NCBI GenBank assembly: GCA_022072615.1
Contig: JAJVHS010000015.1
Span: forward strand, 97,545-154,176
Length of the DNA stretch: 56,632 nucleotides
Direction of reading: 5' to 3'
DNA from: Phycisphaerales bacterium
GTDB taxonomy: Bacteria > Planctomycetota > Phycisphaerae > Phycisphaerales > UBA1924
Below, piece by piece: positions 1 through 8,324 of this stretch. Both the position numbers and the translations under genes were made by a program. Each line of letters starts with the position of its first letter. The first letter of the stretch is position 1. Under the pieces are notes generated by a model that saw nothing but the letters and a program-made list of their open reading frames with translations, made no database searches and was not told the DNA's origin.

Positions 1-1
1 C

Positions 2-1183
2 ATCGTGCCGCTGAAGGATCCGGCGAGCCGCCTGGCCGGGGCGAACAAGGTGGAGACCTGCCGGCAGTGCCACCCGGGCGCCACCGAGAAGTTCACCGAG
101 TACATCGCGCACGCCGACCACACCAACCGCAAGCTCTACCCGACCCTCTACTGGACGTTCGTCTTCATGACGGCGATCGTGGTGGGGACTTTCCTCTTCT
201 TCGGCGCCCACACCATCCTGTGGTTCGTGCGCTCGATGGTGCTCTACATCCGCGACCGCAAGAAGTTCGTCGAGATCAAGCGCCGCGCCAGCACCGACGA
301 GGAAACGTTCGTCCGCTTCAAGCCGTTCGACAGGTTCCTCCACGTGCTCGTGATGACCAGCTTCCTCCTCCTGGTCGCCACCGGCATGCCGCTGAAGTTC
401 TACTACACGGACTGGGCAAAGCAGGTGGTCTGGATCTTCGGCGGACTCGAGGCGGCTGGCCAGCTCCACCGCCTGGGGGCCGTGGTCACGTTCCTGTACT
501 TTGCGCTGCACATCGCGAGCCTCCTCCGGCGGGGCTACATGAACCGCGCCAAGTTCCGGGACGCCAAGACCGGCAAGTTCAGCATCCGCGCGTTCCTGAG
601 CTACGCCTTCGGCCCGGACCTGCCCTACCCGCACATCCAGGACGTCAAGGACTGGTGGGCGCACCAGAAGTGGTTCTTTGGCCGCGGGCCGCAGCCCCAG
701 TTCGACAAGTGGACGTACTGGGAGAAGTTCGACTACATGGCGGTGTTCTGGGGCGTCGCCGTCATCGGCCTCAGCGGCCTGGTGATGTGGTTCCCAGTCG
801 CCTTCACGCACGTCCTGCCGGGCTGGATCATCAACATCGCGCTCATCGTCCACAGCGACGAGGCCCTGCTCGCCGCCGGTTTCATCTTTGCCTTCCACTT
901 CTTCAACGTTCACTTCAGACCCGAGAAGTTCCCCATCGACTCGGTGATCTTCTCCGGTCGGATCTCCAAGACGGAGATGCTGCACGAGCGCAGGCGCTGG
1001 TACGACCGCCTGGTGGCCGCCGACGCGCTCGACAGCATCCGCATCCGTGACGAATGGAAGCAGTGGCGGCGCGTGATCCATCCCATGGGCTTCACGGCCT
1101 TCGGGCTGGGCCTGGTGCTGCTGGTGCTGATCGTCTACGCGATGTCCTCCCGCCTCCTGGGGCTCCCGGGGCATACCCCATGA
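2..1183 (+). CDS. Multihaem cytochrome c / cytochrome b fusion, 3' part only
   Basis: The reading frame is open at the left edge, so only the C-terminal 393 residues are seen. It begins in a cytochrome c region with one CXXCH (CRQCH, about residue 20) and continues into a membrane domain of about five to six helices with histidines in HTILWFVRS, FLHVLVM, LHRLG and FHFFNVHFRP. These fit the b-haem ligands of the formate dehydrogenase gamma/thiosulfate reductase cytochrome b superfamily. The next gene aligns with it over the whole visible length, including WTYWEKFDY, so the two are tandem paralogues. The likely role is moving electrons between the quinone pool and periplasmic haems. The stop overlaps the next start (ATGA), indicating translational coupling. 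The domain assignment is solid; the electron donor and acceptor are unknown. Confidence 0.85.
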   Translation: MVPLKDPASRLAGANKVETCRQCHPGATEKFTEYIAHADHTNRKLYPTLYWTFVFMTAIVVGTFLFFGAHTILWFVRSMVLYIRDRKKFVEIKRRASTDEETFVRFKPFDRFLHVLVMTSFLLLVATGMPLKFYYTDWAKQVVWIFGGLEAAGQLHRLGAVVTFLYFALHIASLLRRGYMNRAKFRDAKTGKFSIRAFLSYAFGPDLPYPHIQDVKDWWAHQKWFFGRGPQPQFDKWTYWEKFDYMAVFWGVAVIGLSGLVMWFPVAFTHVLPGWIINIALIVHSDEALLAAGFIFAFHFFNVHFRPEKFPIDSVIFSGRISKTEMLHERRRWYDRLVAADALDSIRIRDEWKQWRRVIHPMGFTAFGLGLVLLVLIVYAMSSRLLGLPGHTP

Positions 1184-3399
1184 ACAGCCGCATCCGATCC
1201 ATCCTCCCGCCGCGTGCGCAGCGGCCGCCGAGCCGGCGCTCGATCCGCCGCATCGCCGGCGTGATCGCCCTGCTGCTGGCCGCGACCAGCGCCGCGGGCC
1301 AGGATTCCACCCGAGCGACGACCGACGACCAGCGTTGCCTCAACTGCCACGGCCAGCCCCGCATTGCCACGCTGACCCCCGAGCAGCGCCTGTCGATGGT
1401 CTCCACGCTGCTCGACGCCGAGACGCCCGCGCCGGCACCGGCGCCGGTCGAGCCTCTGAAGGGCGACGAGCCCGCCCAGCGCCCGGGGCTGCTGGTCAAC
1501 CAGGACGAGCTCAAGCTCGGGCCCCACGGTGCGAACCGCTGCGTCGACTGCCATGAGGACGCGGCCAAGCTTCCCCACGCGCCCAAGCTCAACCGCGCCA
1601 CGTGCGCGACCGCCTGCCACACCAAGGCGTCCGAGGCCTACCTGATGGGCTCCCACCAGGCGGCGCTCGAGCGCGGCGACGCGCTCGCTCCCACGTGCGT
1701 GTCGTGCCACGGCGGGCACGAGATGCACCGGGTGTCGGATCGCGACGCCCCGCAGCACAAGCTCAACTCGCTCTTCCTGTGCGGCGACTGCCACCGCAAG
1801 CACCGCCCCTCGGAACGCGACGGCGACCCCACCGGCCGCATCGACGACTACCTCGATTCCACCCACGCCCGGGCCACGACCAAGGGCGGGCTTGCGATCG
1901 CGGCGACGTGCGTCTCCTGCCACGGTGCGCACGAGGCGCTGCCGTCCAAGGATCCGCGCTCGTTCGTGAACCGGGCCAACGTCCCCGAGACCTGCGGCAA
2001 GTGCCACATCGGCGTGCTCGAGGAGTACGCCATGAGCGTGCACGGCAAGAAGCACGCGCAGGAGAATCTCAACGCGGCGGTGTGCACGGACTGCCACACG
2101 GCTCACCAGATCTCGCAGGTCGACTCCTCGGGCTTCCTGCTGGACGTCATCAACGAGTGCGGCCGCTGCCACGACAGCCCGGATGCCCGAGCCGGACGCG
2201 CCGGGTCGTACTACCAGACCTACGCCGAGAGCTACCACGGCCAGGTCACGCGGCTCGGCACGACGCGAGCCGCCCGCTGCGCCGACTGCCACGGTTCCCA
2301 CGACATCCGCCCCCTGAACGACCCCGAGTCCCGGGTTTCCGGCCAGAAGCTCATCGAGACGTGCGCCAAGTGCCACCCCGGTTCGAACGCGCAGTTCGTC
2401 AAGTTCGACCCGCACGCCAACCACCGCGACGCCAAGAACTACCCGATCCTGCACGGCGTCTGGCTCTATTTCATGATCATGATGTCGAGCGTGTTCACGT
2501 TCTTCGGCGTGCACACGATCCTGTGGTTCGTCCGTTCGTGCTTCAGCCGCAGGCACGCCGCGGCCGCGCACCACCACAAGCAGGAGACGGCCATCCGCCG
2601 CTTCGGCACGATGGACCGCATCAACCACCTGCTGGTCGCCCTCACCTTCTTCGGACTCACCTACACGGGCATCCCGCTGGTCTTCGCCGACCGCGGGTGG
2701 GCGCGGGTGATGGCCGACCTGGTCGGCGGCGCCGGCGCCGCGGGGTTGTGGCACCGCTTTTTCGCCATCCTGCTCATCATCAACCTCGGCCTGCACTTCT
2801 TCCACCTGCTCCGCAACTTCATCCACCGCAGGAACACTGCGAAAGAGTGGCTGTTCGGCCCCGAGTCCCTGGTGCCCCGCGTGAAGGACGCGTCCGACTG
2901 CATCGGCATGTTCCGGTGGTTCTTCGGCGCCGGGAAGCGGCCGCGCTTCGACCGGTGGACGTACTGGGAGAAGTTCGATTACTGGGCCGAGGTCGGCGGG
3001 TCGCTCATCATCGGCGGGTCGGGCCTGCTGCTGTGGTTCCCCGAGCTGTTCTCCAGGCTCCTACCGGGCTGGATCTTCAACGTCGCCATGATCGTGCACG
3101 GGTACGAAGCCCTGCTCGCGATCGGATTCATCTTCACCATCCACTTCTTCAACGCGCACCTCCGCCCGGGGACGTTCCCCGTGGACGAGGTCATCTTCAC
3201 CGGCACCCTGCCCGAGGAGGAGCTCAAGGAGCAGCGGCCGGAGGAATACAACCGTCTGGTGGCGTCCGGACGGCTCGAGGCGCTGCGCGTCAAGGCGCCG
3301 GACCCCGCACGCAGGCCCGTCATCCTGCTCACCGCCATCGTGTCCGTCGCGTTCGGCCTCGTGCTCCTTGGCTTCATCATCGCCGGCGGCTTGCTCTGA
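1180..3399 (+). CDS. Decahaem-type cytochrome c fused to a membrane cytochrome b domain
   Basis: A protein of 739 residues. It starts at the ATG that overlaps the previous stop. An N-terminal hydrophobic segment (about residues 22-38, ending SAAGQ) looks like a signal peptide or anchor. Ten CXXCH haem c motifs follow between about residues 50 and 400, plus one CX3CH (CATACH). The last third is a cytochrome b-like membrane domain with HTILWFVRS, a histidine-rich HHFH-like stretch (NLGLHFFHLLRN) and FTIHFFNAHLRP, matching the upstream paralogue. The layout suggests quinol oxidation or quinone reduction in the membrane coupled to a periplasmic haem wire. It sits in an operon with two further multihaem proteins. 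The family is a tetrahaem/multihaem cytochrome with a b561-like domain; the exact reaction cannot be read from sequence. Confidence 0.88.
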   Translation: MNSRIRSILPPRAQRPPSRRSIRRIAGVIALLLAATSAAGQDSTRATTDDQRCLNCHGQPRIATLTPEQRLSMVSTLLDAETPAPAPAPVEPLKGDEPAQRPGLLVNQDELKLGPHGANRCVDCHEDAAKLPHAPKLNRATCATACHTKASEAYLMGSHQAALERGDALAPTCVSCHGGHEMHRVSDRDAPQHKLNSLFLCGDCHRKHRPSERDGDPTGRIDDYLDSTHARATTKGGLAIAATCVSCHGAHEALPSKDPRSFVNRANVPETCGKCHIGVLEEYAMSVHGKKHAQENLNAAVCTDCHTAHQISQVDSSGFLLDVINECGRCHDSPDARAGRAGSYYQTYAESYHGQVTRLGTTRAARCADCHGSHDIRPLNDPESRVSGQKLIETCAKCHPGSNAQFVKFDPHANHRDAKNYPILHGVWLYFMIMMSSVFTFFGVHTILWFVRSCFSRRHAAAAHHHKQETAIRRFGTMDRINHLLVALTFFGLTYTGIPLVFADRGWARVMADLVGGAGAAGLWHRFFAILLIINLGLHFFHLLRNFIHRRNTAKEWLFGPESLVPRVKDASDCIGMFRWFFGAGKRPRFDRWTYWEKFDYWAEVGGSLIIGGSGLLLWFPELFSRLLPGWIFNVAMIVHGYEALLAIGFIFTIHFFNAHLRPGTFPVDEVIFTGTLPEEELKEQRPEEYNRLVASGRLEALRVKAPDPARRPVILLTAIVSVAFGLVLLGFIIAGGLL

Positions 3400-3411
3400 C
3401 CGAAGACCGAC

Positions 3412-4965
3412 ATGTTCCCGTCCACGACCATCTCCCGAGCACGCACCCTGCTGAAGGCTCGTCCGCGAGCGGCAGCGGCGGCGATGCTGCTCATTGCGGC
3501 GGTTGGGACTCTCGCGGGCCTCGCGGTGGCACGCGGCGGCGGCGGGGAGCCACGCTTCGCGGTGAACCTGGAATCACGCGTCCCTGAATCGGTGATGCTC
3601 TCGAGCGGCCAACCGGCGCCGCCTCCGCCCCTTCCCAAGCCGACAACCGTCGTCACCTTTGAGCAAGGGTGCGCGTCGGCGCGGTGCCACAGCACGATCA
3701 ACGAGCAGCTTGTCGTGCACATCCCCGCGTCCCAGATGGCCTGCCAGACGTGCCACCTTCCCGACGCCGGCGGGCACACGTTCCCGCTGCGGGGCGAGAA
3801 AACCGCTCTGTGCACGTCCTGCCACACGATCGCCTCGCACCGGCCGTACCACCACGACACGATGACCGAGGACGGCTGCGTTTCCTGCCACAATCCGCAC
3901 GGTTCTTCGACGCCCGGCCTTCTCCGAGCCGCGACGCTGCAGGAGACGTGCGCCGCTTGCCATCCCAACGCCGAGGGCTCATCTTCGCACCCGCCCTATG
4001 CGACAGGACGATGCGACGTCTGCCACGATCCGCACGGCGGCGATAACCGCCCGATGCTGCTGACCGGCGAGGGCCAGCAGGCGTGCGTGTCCTGCCACGC
4101 GGCGGCGGTGGGCGCCGTGAACAAGGGCCCGCACACGGGCATCCCCCGCCCCGAGAAGCCGCACGCGACTCCCGCTACCGGAGCCGAGCTTCTCCGCTCC
4201 AAGTCGTGCATCGCCTGCCACCCGCCGCACGCCGGCAGCCACGACGGGCTGCTCGCCAAGTCGACCCGAGAGCTGTGCGCCGGCTGCCACGCCACCATCG
4301 GATCGGTCGTGTCCTCGGCGCGCTTCACGCACGACGCCGTGCTCAAGGGCCATCAGTGCGTCACGTGCCACGACCCCCACGGCTCGGGCCAGGAGCTCTC
4401 GCTCCGCGACGCTCAGCCCAAGCTCTGCCTGACGTGCCACGACAAGCCGCAGAAAGCGCACGACGGGAGGCAGATCCAGCCGATGACGAGCATCGCCGAC
4501 GCCAAGGTCGTGCACGGCGCCATCCGCGAGGGCGACTGCAGCAGCTGCCACAGCGTGCACGGCAGCGAGAACGCGCGGCTGCTGGGCCAGCTCGATCCCA
4601 GCCTCCTTGCCGACCCGCACGCCGCCGCCAACTACACCCTCTGCTTCTCGTGCCACGATTCAAGCCTCGCCAGGCCCGGGCCGACCACCATGTTCCGGGA
4701 CGGCGACACCAACCTGCACGAACTGCACCTGCGGCCTGGTGAGAAGTCCGCTCGCGGGTGCGCCTCGTGCCACGCGGTTCACGCCTCCGATCTGCCGCGC
4801 CTGATCGCCCGGTCCGTGAACTTCGAGGGGTCCGGCTGGTCGATGCCGATGGGGTTCGAGGTGACGCCCGACGGCGGCCGCTGCGATTCGGCCTGCCACG
4901 AACCGCTCTCCTACAGCCGGCGCCCGGGCGGCATCCGTGCCCTCAAGAAGGAAGGTGCACCGTGA
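3412..4965 (+). CDS. Secreted multihaem cytochrome c with doubled CXXCH motifs
   Basis: A protein of 517 residues with an N-terminal hydrophobic segment (about 20-40, AAAAAMLLIAAVGTLAGLAV) that should export or anchor it. Thirteen CXXCH motifs are present, many as CVxCHDPHG-like units typical of the doubled CXXCH family. There is also a CX4CH near the N-terminus (CASARCH) and a CX3CH near the C-terminus (CDSACH). The distal His needed for bis-His ligation recurs in DPHG, PPHAG, SVHG and AVHA. It starts 12 nt after the previous stop and overlaps the next gene by 4 nt (GTGA), so the three are one transcription unit. The likely role is a periplasmic electron carrier docking to the membrane fusions upstream. 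Confidence 0.88.
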   Translation: MFPSTTISRARTLLKARPRAAAAAMLLIAAVGTLAGLAVARGGGGEPRFAVNLESRVPESVMLSSGQPAPPPPLPKPTTVVTFEQGCASARCHSTINEQLVVHIPASQMACQTCHLPDAGGHTFPLRGEKTALCTSCHTIASHRPYHHDTMTEDGCVSCHNPHGSSTPGLLRAATLQETCAACHPNAEGSSSHPPYATGRCDVCHDPHGGDNRPMLLTGEGQQACVSCHAAAVGAVNKGPHTGIPRPEKPHATPATGAELLRSKSCIACHPPHAGSHDGLLAKSTRELCAGCHATIGSVVSSARFTHDAVLKGHQCVTCHDPHGSGQELSLRDAQPKLCLTCHDKPQKAHDGRQIQPMTSIADAKVVHGAIREGDCSSCHSVHGSENARLLGQLDPSLLADPHAAANYTLCFSCHDSSLARPGPTTMFRDGDTNLHELHLRPGEKSARGCASCHAVHASDLPRLIARSVNFEGSGWSMPMGFEVTPDGGRCDSACHEPLSYSRRPGGIRALKKEGAP

Positions 4966-6437
4966 ATACTCGCACGTTCCTCTTCGCGTTCGTCCTGCTC
5001 ACGGCGCCGTGCGCCGGGCAGATCCTGCCCGCGCGCGACCGCACGGGCTCCACCGCTGCGCCGCCGACCACCGCCGTCGCCCGCGAGGGATGCGTCACAA
5101 CCCAGTGCCCCCCGGGCCTGAAATCCAAGGCGTTCGTCCACGGTCCAGTCCGCGTCAACGGCTGCGACGGCTGCCACCTCCTCGACAACGCCGAGACGCA
5201 CCTGTTCAAGCCCGCGGCGCCCCGCGGCGAGATGTGCGCGCTGTGCCACGATCCCCAGACCCCCGATTCTCCGGTCCTGCACGACCCCTACGCGCAGGGC
5301 GACTGCCTCTCCTGCCATGACCCGCACGGCAGTTCCGCGCCGCAGATGCTCCGCGGCGAACGGTACGCCGATGCGTGCGCCTCCTGCCACCAGGACGTCA
5401 CCGGCGCGCACGACCAGGTGCACGGCCCCGCGTCGGCGGGCGCGTGCGGCGCCTGCCACCAGCCGCACGCGGCCAAGTACCCGCGTCTGCTGATCGCCCA
5501 GGGGCGCGACCTGTGCCTCAAGTGCCACCTGCGCACGGCGATGGAGATCCAGGACAAGCCCCTCGTGCACGACCCCGTGAACGGCGACTGCGGGATCTGC
5601 CACGCCCCGCACGCCACCGATCACCCCGCCATCCTCATCTCCGACCCCGTCAAGCTCTGCACCGACTGCCACCAGCACATCGCCAGCACCGTCACCACCG
5701 CCACCACGCAGCACGCCGCCGTCACGACCCAGCGGGCGTGCCTCAACTGCCACGAGGCCCACGCGAGCACGCACGCCGCCCTGCTCAAGCAGGAATCCAA
5801 GCAGCTGTGCTTCGAGTGCCACGACAAGCCCATCAAGCTCGACGACGGCACCACCATCGCCAACATGAAGAAGCTCATCGAGGGCAAGCCCAGCCTGCAC
5901 GGCGCCATCACGCAGCGGGGCTGCGTGGAGTGCCACGAGATCCACGGCGGCGGCCACCGCAAGCTGCTCACCAACGAGTACCCGTCCGATCTCTACTACC
6001 CCTTCAACGAAAACGCCTACGCCCTGTGCTTCAGCTGCCACGACCGCCAGATGGTGCTGCTCAGCCGCACCTCCACCGCGACGGGGTTCCGCAACGGCGA
6101 CACCAACCTGCACTACGTCCACGTCAACCGCGACAAGAAGGGCCGGTCGTGCGCCCTGTGCCACGACGCGCACGCCGCAAGCCGCGACAACCACATCCGC
6201 GACGAGGTCCCCTACGGCAAGAAGGGCTGGAAGCTGCCCATCAAGTTCACGTCGATCGAGAACGGCGGCAGCTGCGCCGCCGGGTGCCATGCCGCGTTCG
6301 AGTACAACCGCGTCACCCCCGTTGCCTATCCCGAGCACAAGCCCGGGGTCTGGAACGGCGAGGAGTTCGTCCCCGGAGTCTGGGCAAACCCGCCCGACGG
6401 AGAAAAGTCCACGCCGCCCGCAAACCCCGGCAAGTGA
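4962..6437 (+). CDS. Secreted multihaem cytochrome c, paralogue of the preceding gene
   Basis: A protein of 491 residues. The GTG start is preferred because it overlaps the previous stop (GTGA), is preceded by AAGGAAGG, and gives a good signal peptide (residues 1-20, ending APCAGQ). Thirteen CXXCH motifs alternate with DPHG, PHAA and EIHGG segments. Near the N-terminus a CVTTQCPP replaces the first haem site of the paralogue, and a CX3CH (CAAGCH) sits near the C-terminus exactly as CDSACH does in the upstream protein. The order of motifs and the shared GDTNLH segment show gene duplication. It should be a periplasmic electron carrier of the same system; the partner is unknown. Confidence 0.88.
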   Translation: MNTRTFLFAFVLLTAPCAGQILPARDRTGSTAAPPTTAVAREGCVTTQCPPGLKSKAFVHGPVRVNGCDGCHLLDNAETHLFKPAAPRGEMCALCHDPQTPDSPVLHDPYAQGDCLSCHDPHGSSAPQMLRGERYADACASCHQDVTGAHDQVHGPASAGACGACHQPHAAKYPRLLIAQGRDLCLKCHLRTAMEIQDKPLVHDPVNGDCGICHAPHATDHPAILISDPVKLCTDCHQHIASTVTTATTQHAAVTTQRACLNCHEAHASTHAALLKQESKQLCFECHDKPIKLDDGTTIANMKKLIEGKPSLHGAITQRGCVECHEIHGGGHRKLLTNEYPSDLYYPFNENAYALCFSCHDRQMVLLSRTSTATGFRNGDTNLHYVHVNRDKKGRSCALCHDAHAASRDNHIRDEVPYGKKGWKLPIKFTSIENGGSCAAGCHAAFEYNRVTPVAYPEHKPGVWNGEEFVPGVWANPPDGEKSTPPANPGK

Positions 6438-6463
6438 CCGATCACGACCCGTGAGCGCGACCC

Positions 6464-6482
6464 GGCCGCCGCCCGGGCGGCC
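6464..6482 (+). other. GC-rich hairpin between cytochrome genes and redoxin gene
   Basis: GGCCGCC and GGCGGCC form a perfect 7-bp stem around a 5-nt loop, in the 71-nt gap after the last multihaem gene. No T-run follows, so it is not a standard intrinsic terminator. It could partly separate transcription of the redoxin gene from the cytochrome genes or stabilise the upstream mRNA end. Confidence 0.35.
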
Positions 6483-6508
6483 CGCCAGAACGAGAAGGAG
6501 CCACAGCA

Positions 6509-7558
6509 ATGTTCACGTCCAAAGCCATGTCCCGAGCTCTCACCGTGCTCGCCCTTTCCGCGGCGTTCGCCGCGCCGGCAACCGCCGATGACGTGCGCAA
6601 CGTCAAGCGCGGCGAGCCGGCCCCCGCGTACCGCCTGCCCGCCATCGACGGCACCATCATCGACAGCACCGCCTTGCAGGGGTCGGTGGTGGTCGTGGTC
6701 TGCCTCTCCGCCAACCAGCGCCGGTCAGAGCTTGCGGCGATGGATTCGTCGGCGGTTATGGCGGGATTCGCCCCCGACAAGGTCAGGTTCATCCACGTGA
6801 CCGCGGACGTGATCGAGAAGCCGTACTTCGAGAAGTTCCGGGCCGACCGGTCGATCTCCCTTCCGCTCGCCTTCGACGCCGACCGCGACTGGTACGCCCG
6901 GCTCGGCCTGGTCGTGTTCCCGACGACGCTGGTGATCGACAAGGAAGGCAAGCTGGCGCAGGTGATCTCGCTGCACAGCAACGCCTACAAGCACACCCTC
7001 ACGGCGTACATCGACCGCGCCCTGGGGACGATCGATGACAAGGAGCTCGAGAAGCGCCTCGCCGAGCAGGTCGCCTCGGACAGCTCGCCCAAGAGCCACG
7101 CCTCGGCGCTGCGGGCCCTGGCGCGGTCGATGCGGGAGAAGGGGCGGCCCGCCGAGGCCAAGGCCGAGTTGACCAAGGCGCTCGAGCAGGAGCCCGACAA
7201 CCGTGAAGTCATGCTCGATCTCGCGGAGCTCGACCTGCAGATCAAGGACCTCGACGGCGCCGACGAAATGGCCGACAAGGTCCTGGCCGCGCAGCCCGAC
7301 CATCGCCGGGCCCGTCAGATCAAGGGCATCATCCTGTTCTACCGCGACAGGCTCGATGAAGCGAAGGTCATGCTCGAGGACGCGTTGGCGCTCAACCCCA
7401 GTCCGGAAACCGCGCACTACTACCTCGGCCGCATCTGCGAAAAGAAGGGCGACCAGGCCGGCGCGCTGGACCACTACCGCGAGGCGCTCCGCAGGTACAT
7501 CCATGAACCGTCCACCCCGTCGGCCTCCGCACCGGCCGACCCGAAGCCCGCCAAGTAA
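6509..7558 (+). CDS. Exported redoxin-like protein with C-terminal TPR repeats
   Basis: A protein of 349 residues. The ATG follows AAGGAG by 8 nt. Residues 1-26 are a signal peptide (ending APATADD). Residues about 30-170 follow the AhpC/TSA-redoxin plan: GEPAPAYRLPAIDG, a beta strand VVVVCLSANQR where thioredoxins carry WCxxC, and the cis-Pro segment VFPTTLVIDKEGK. Only one Cys is left at the active site, so classical disulfide exchange is unlikely. Residues about 185-335 contain TPR-like helices (ALEQEPDNREVMLDLAELDL, ALALNPSPETAHYYLGRI). Lying after the multihaem cytochromes, it may assist their maturation or assembly; this is inferred from position only. Confidence 0.75.
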   Translation: MFTSKAMSRALTVLALSAAFAAPATADDVRNVKRGEPAPAYRLPAIDGTIIDSTALQGSVVVVVCLSANQRRSELAAMDSSAVMAGFAPDKVRFIHVTADVIEKPYFEKFRADRSISLPLAFDADRDWYARLGLVVFPTTLVIDKEGKLAQVISLHSNAYKHTLTAYIDRALGTIDDKELEKRLAEQVASDSSPKSHASALRALARSMREKGRPAEAKAELTKALEQEPDNREVMLDLAELDLQIKDLDGADEMADKVLAAQPDHRRARQIKGIILFYRDRLDEAKVMLEDALALNPSPETAHYYLGRICEKKGDQAGALDHYREALRRYIHEPSTPSASAPADPKPAK

Positions 7559-7582
7559 GGCTCCACGGCCGCGAAGTTGCAC

Positions 7583-7611
7583 TTGACAGCCAATCCCGGG
7601 CTCTGTACATT
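7583..7611 (+). promoter_or_regulatory. Sigma70-type promoter of the TetR gene
   Basis: TTGACA at 7583-7588 and TACATT at 7606-7611 are separated by exactly 17 nt. This is a near-consensus housekeeping promoter placed about 50 nt before the TetR start. It is one of the two clearest promoters in the window. Confidence 0.75.
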
Positions 7612-7647
7612 TGGTCGATCACCTAACTTCTCTTGGGTGATCAACCA
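7612..7647 (+). promoter_or_regulatory. Inverted-repeat operator between promoter and TetR start
   Basis: TGGTCGATCACC (7612-7623) and GGTGATCAACCA (7636-7647) are inverted copies matching at 11 of 12 positions with a 12-nt spacer. They begin directly after the -10 box and cover the expected transcription start. That placement is typical of an autorepressed TetR gene. A role as an mRNA hairpin is possible but less likely. Confidence 0.65.
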
Positions 7648-7659
7648 CGTGGAGCCCGA

Positions 7660-8307
7660 GTGACCCCCCTCCAGAGCAACACCCGCGACAAGATCGTCGA
7701 CGCGGCCATGGAGCTGTTCGCGTACAACGGGTACGGGCCGACGGGACTGTCGGAGATCGCCCGCAAGGCAAAGGTTCAGCAAGGGTCGCTCTACCACTTC
7801 TTCCCGACGAAGGAAGAGTTGCTCGCGGCGGTGCTCGAACGCCGCAAGGTGCTGCTCTGGCCCGAAGTGCTCCAGGAGATCTGGGACCGGTTCGATGACC
7901 CCATCGAACGGGTCTTCAAGCTGCTGGACCAGTACCGGATGATGCTCCAGGTCACCGAGTTCAGCCACGGATGTCCGATCGGCAACCTGGCCATCGAGCT
8001 CACCGAGAGCCATCCCAACAGTCGCCGGCTCATCGCCGAGAACTTCGACAACTGGCTGAAGGCGGTCGAGCAGTGCTTCCACGAGGCGTCCCGCCGTCTG
8101 CCCGATACCGCCGATCCCAGGCGGATGGCGATCTTCGTGCTGACCACGATGGAAGGTGCGGTCATGCTCGCGCGAACCTACCGCGACTTCCGTGCCTACG
8201 ACGCCGCGATCTCGAGCCTGCGCGAGTACATCGAGGGCCTGATCGAAGCCGGGACGTCATGGGACAGTCGCAAGAAGCCGGCGTCGCGCCGCGGCGACCG
8301 GGGTTGA
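7660..8307 (+). CDS. TetR/AcrR-family transcriptional regulator
   Basis: A protein of 215 residues. The GTG at 7660 is chosen because GGAG lies 5 nt upstream; a TTG further upstream falls inside the operator. Residues about 8-55 are a TetR DNA-binding domain (ILDAAM-like first helix, LSEIARKAKVQQGSLYHFF recognition helix). The C-terminal part carries HGCPIGNLAIEL, seen in TetR proteins that sense small hydrophobic or electrophilic compounds. The strong promoter and overlapping operator point to autorepression. The next gene begins 17 nt downstream and is probably co-regulated. The ligand is unknown. Confidence 0.9.
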   Translation: MTPLQSNTRDKIVDAAMELFAYNGYGPTGLSEIARKAKVQQGSLYHFFPTKEELLAAVLERRKVLLWPEVLQEIWDRFDDPIERVFKLLDQYRMMLQVTEFSHGCPIGNLAIELTESHPNSRRLIAENFDNWLKAVEQCFHEASRRLPDTADPRRMAIFVLTTMEGAVMLARTYRDFRAYDAAISSLREYIEGLIEAGTSWDSRKKPASRRGDRG

Positions 8308-8324
8308 TCTGGGAGGGGTGCACG

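Noticed and set aside
1135..2826. Long minus-strand open frame opposite the decahaem cytochrome fusion
   Set aside because: It mirrors a gene with clear haem motifs, and its translation is Val/Gly/Arg-rich with no family features. Such shadows are common in GC-rich coding DNA.
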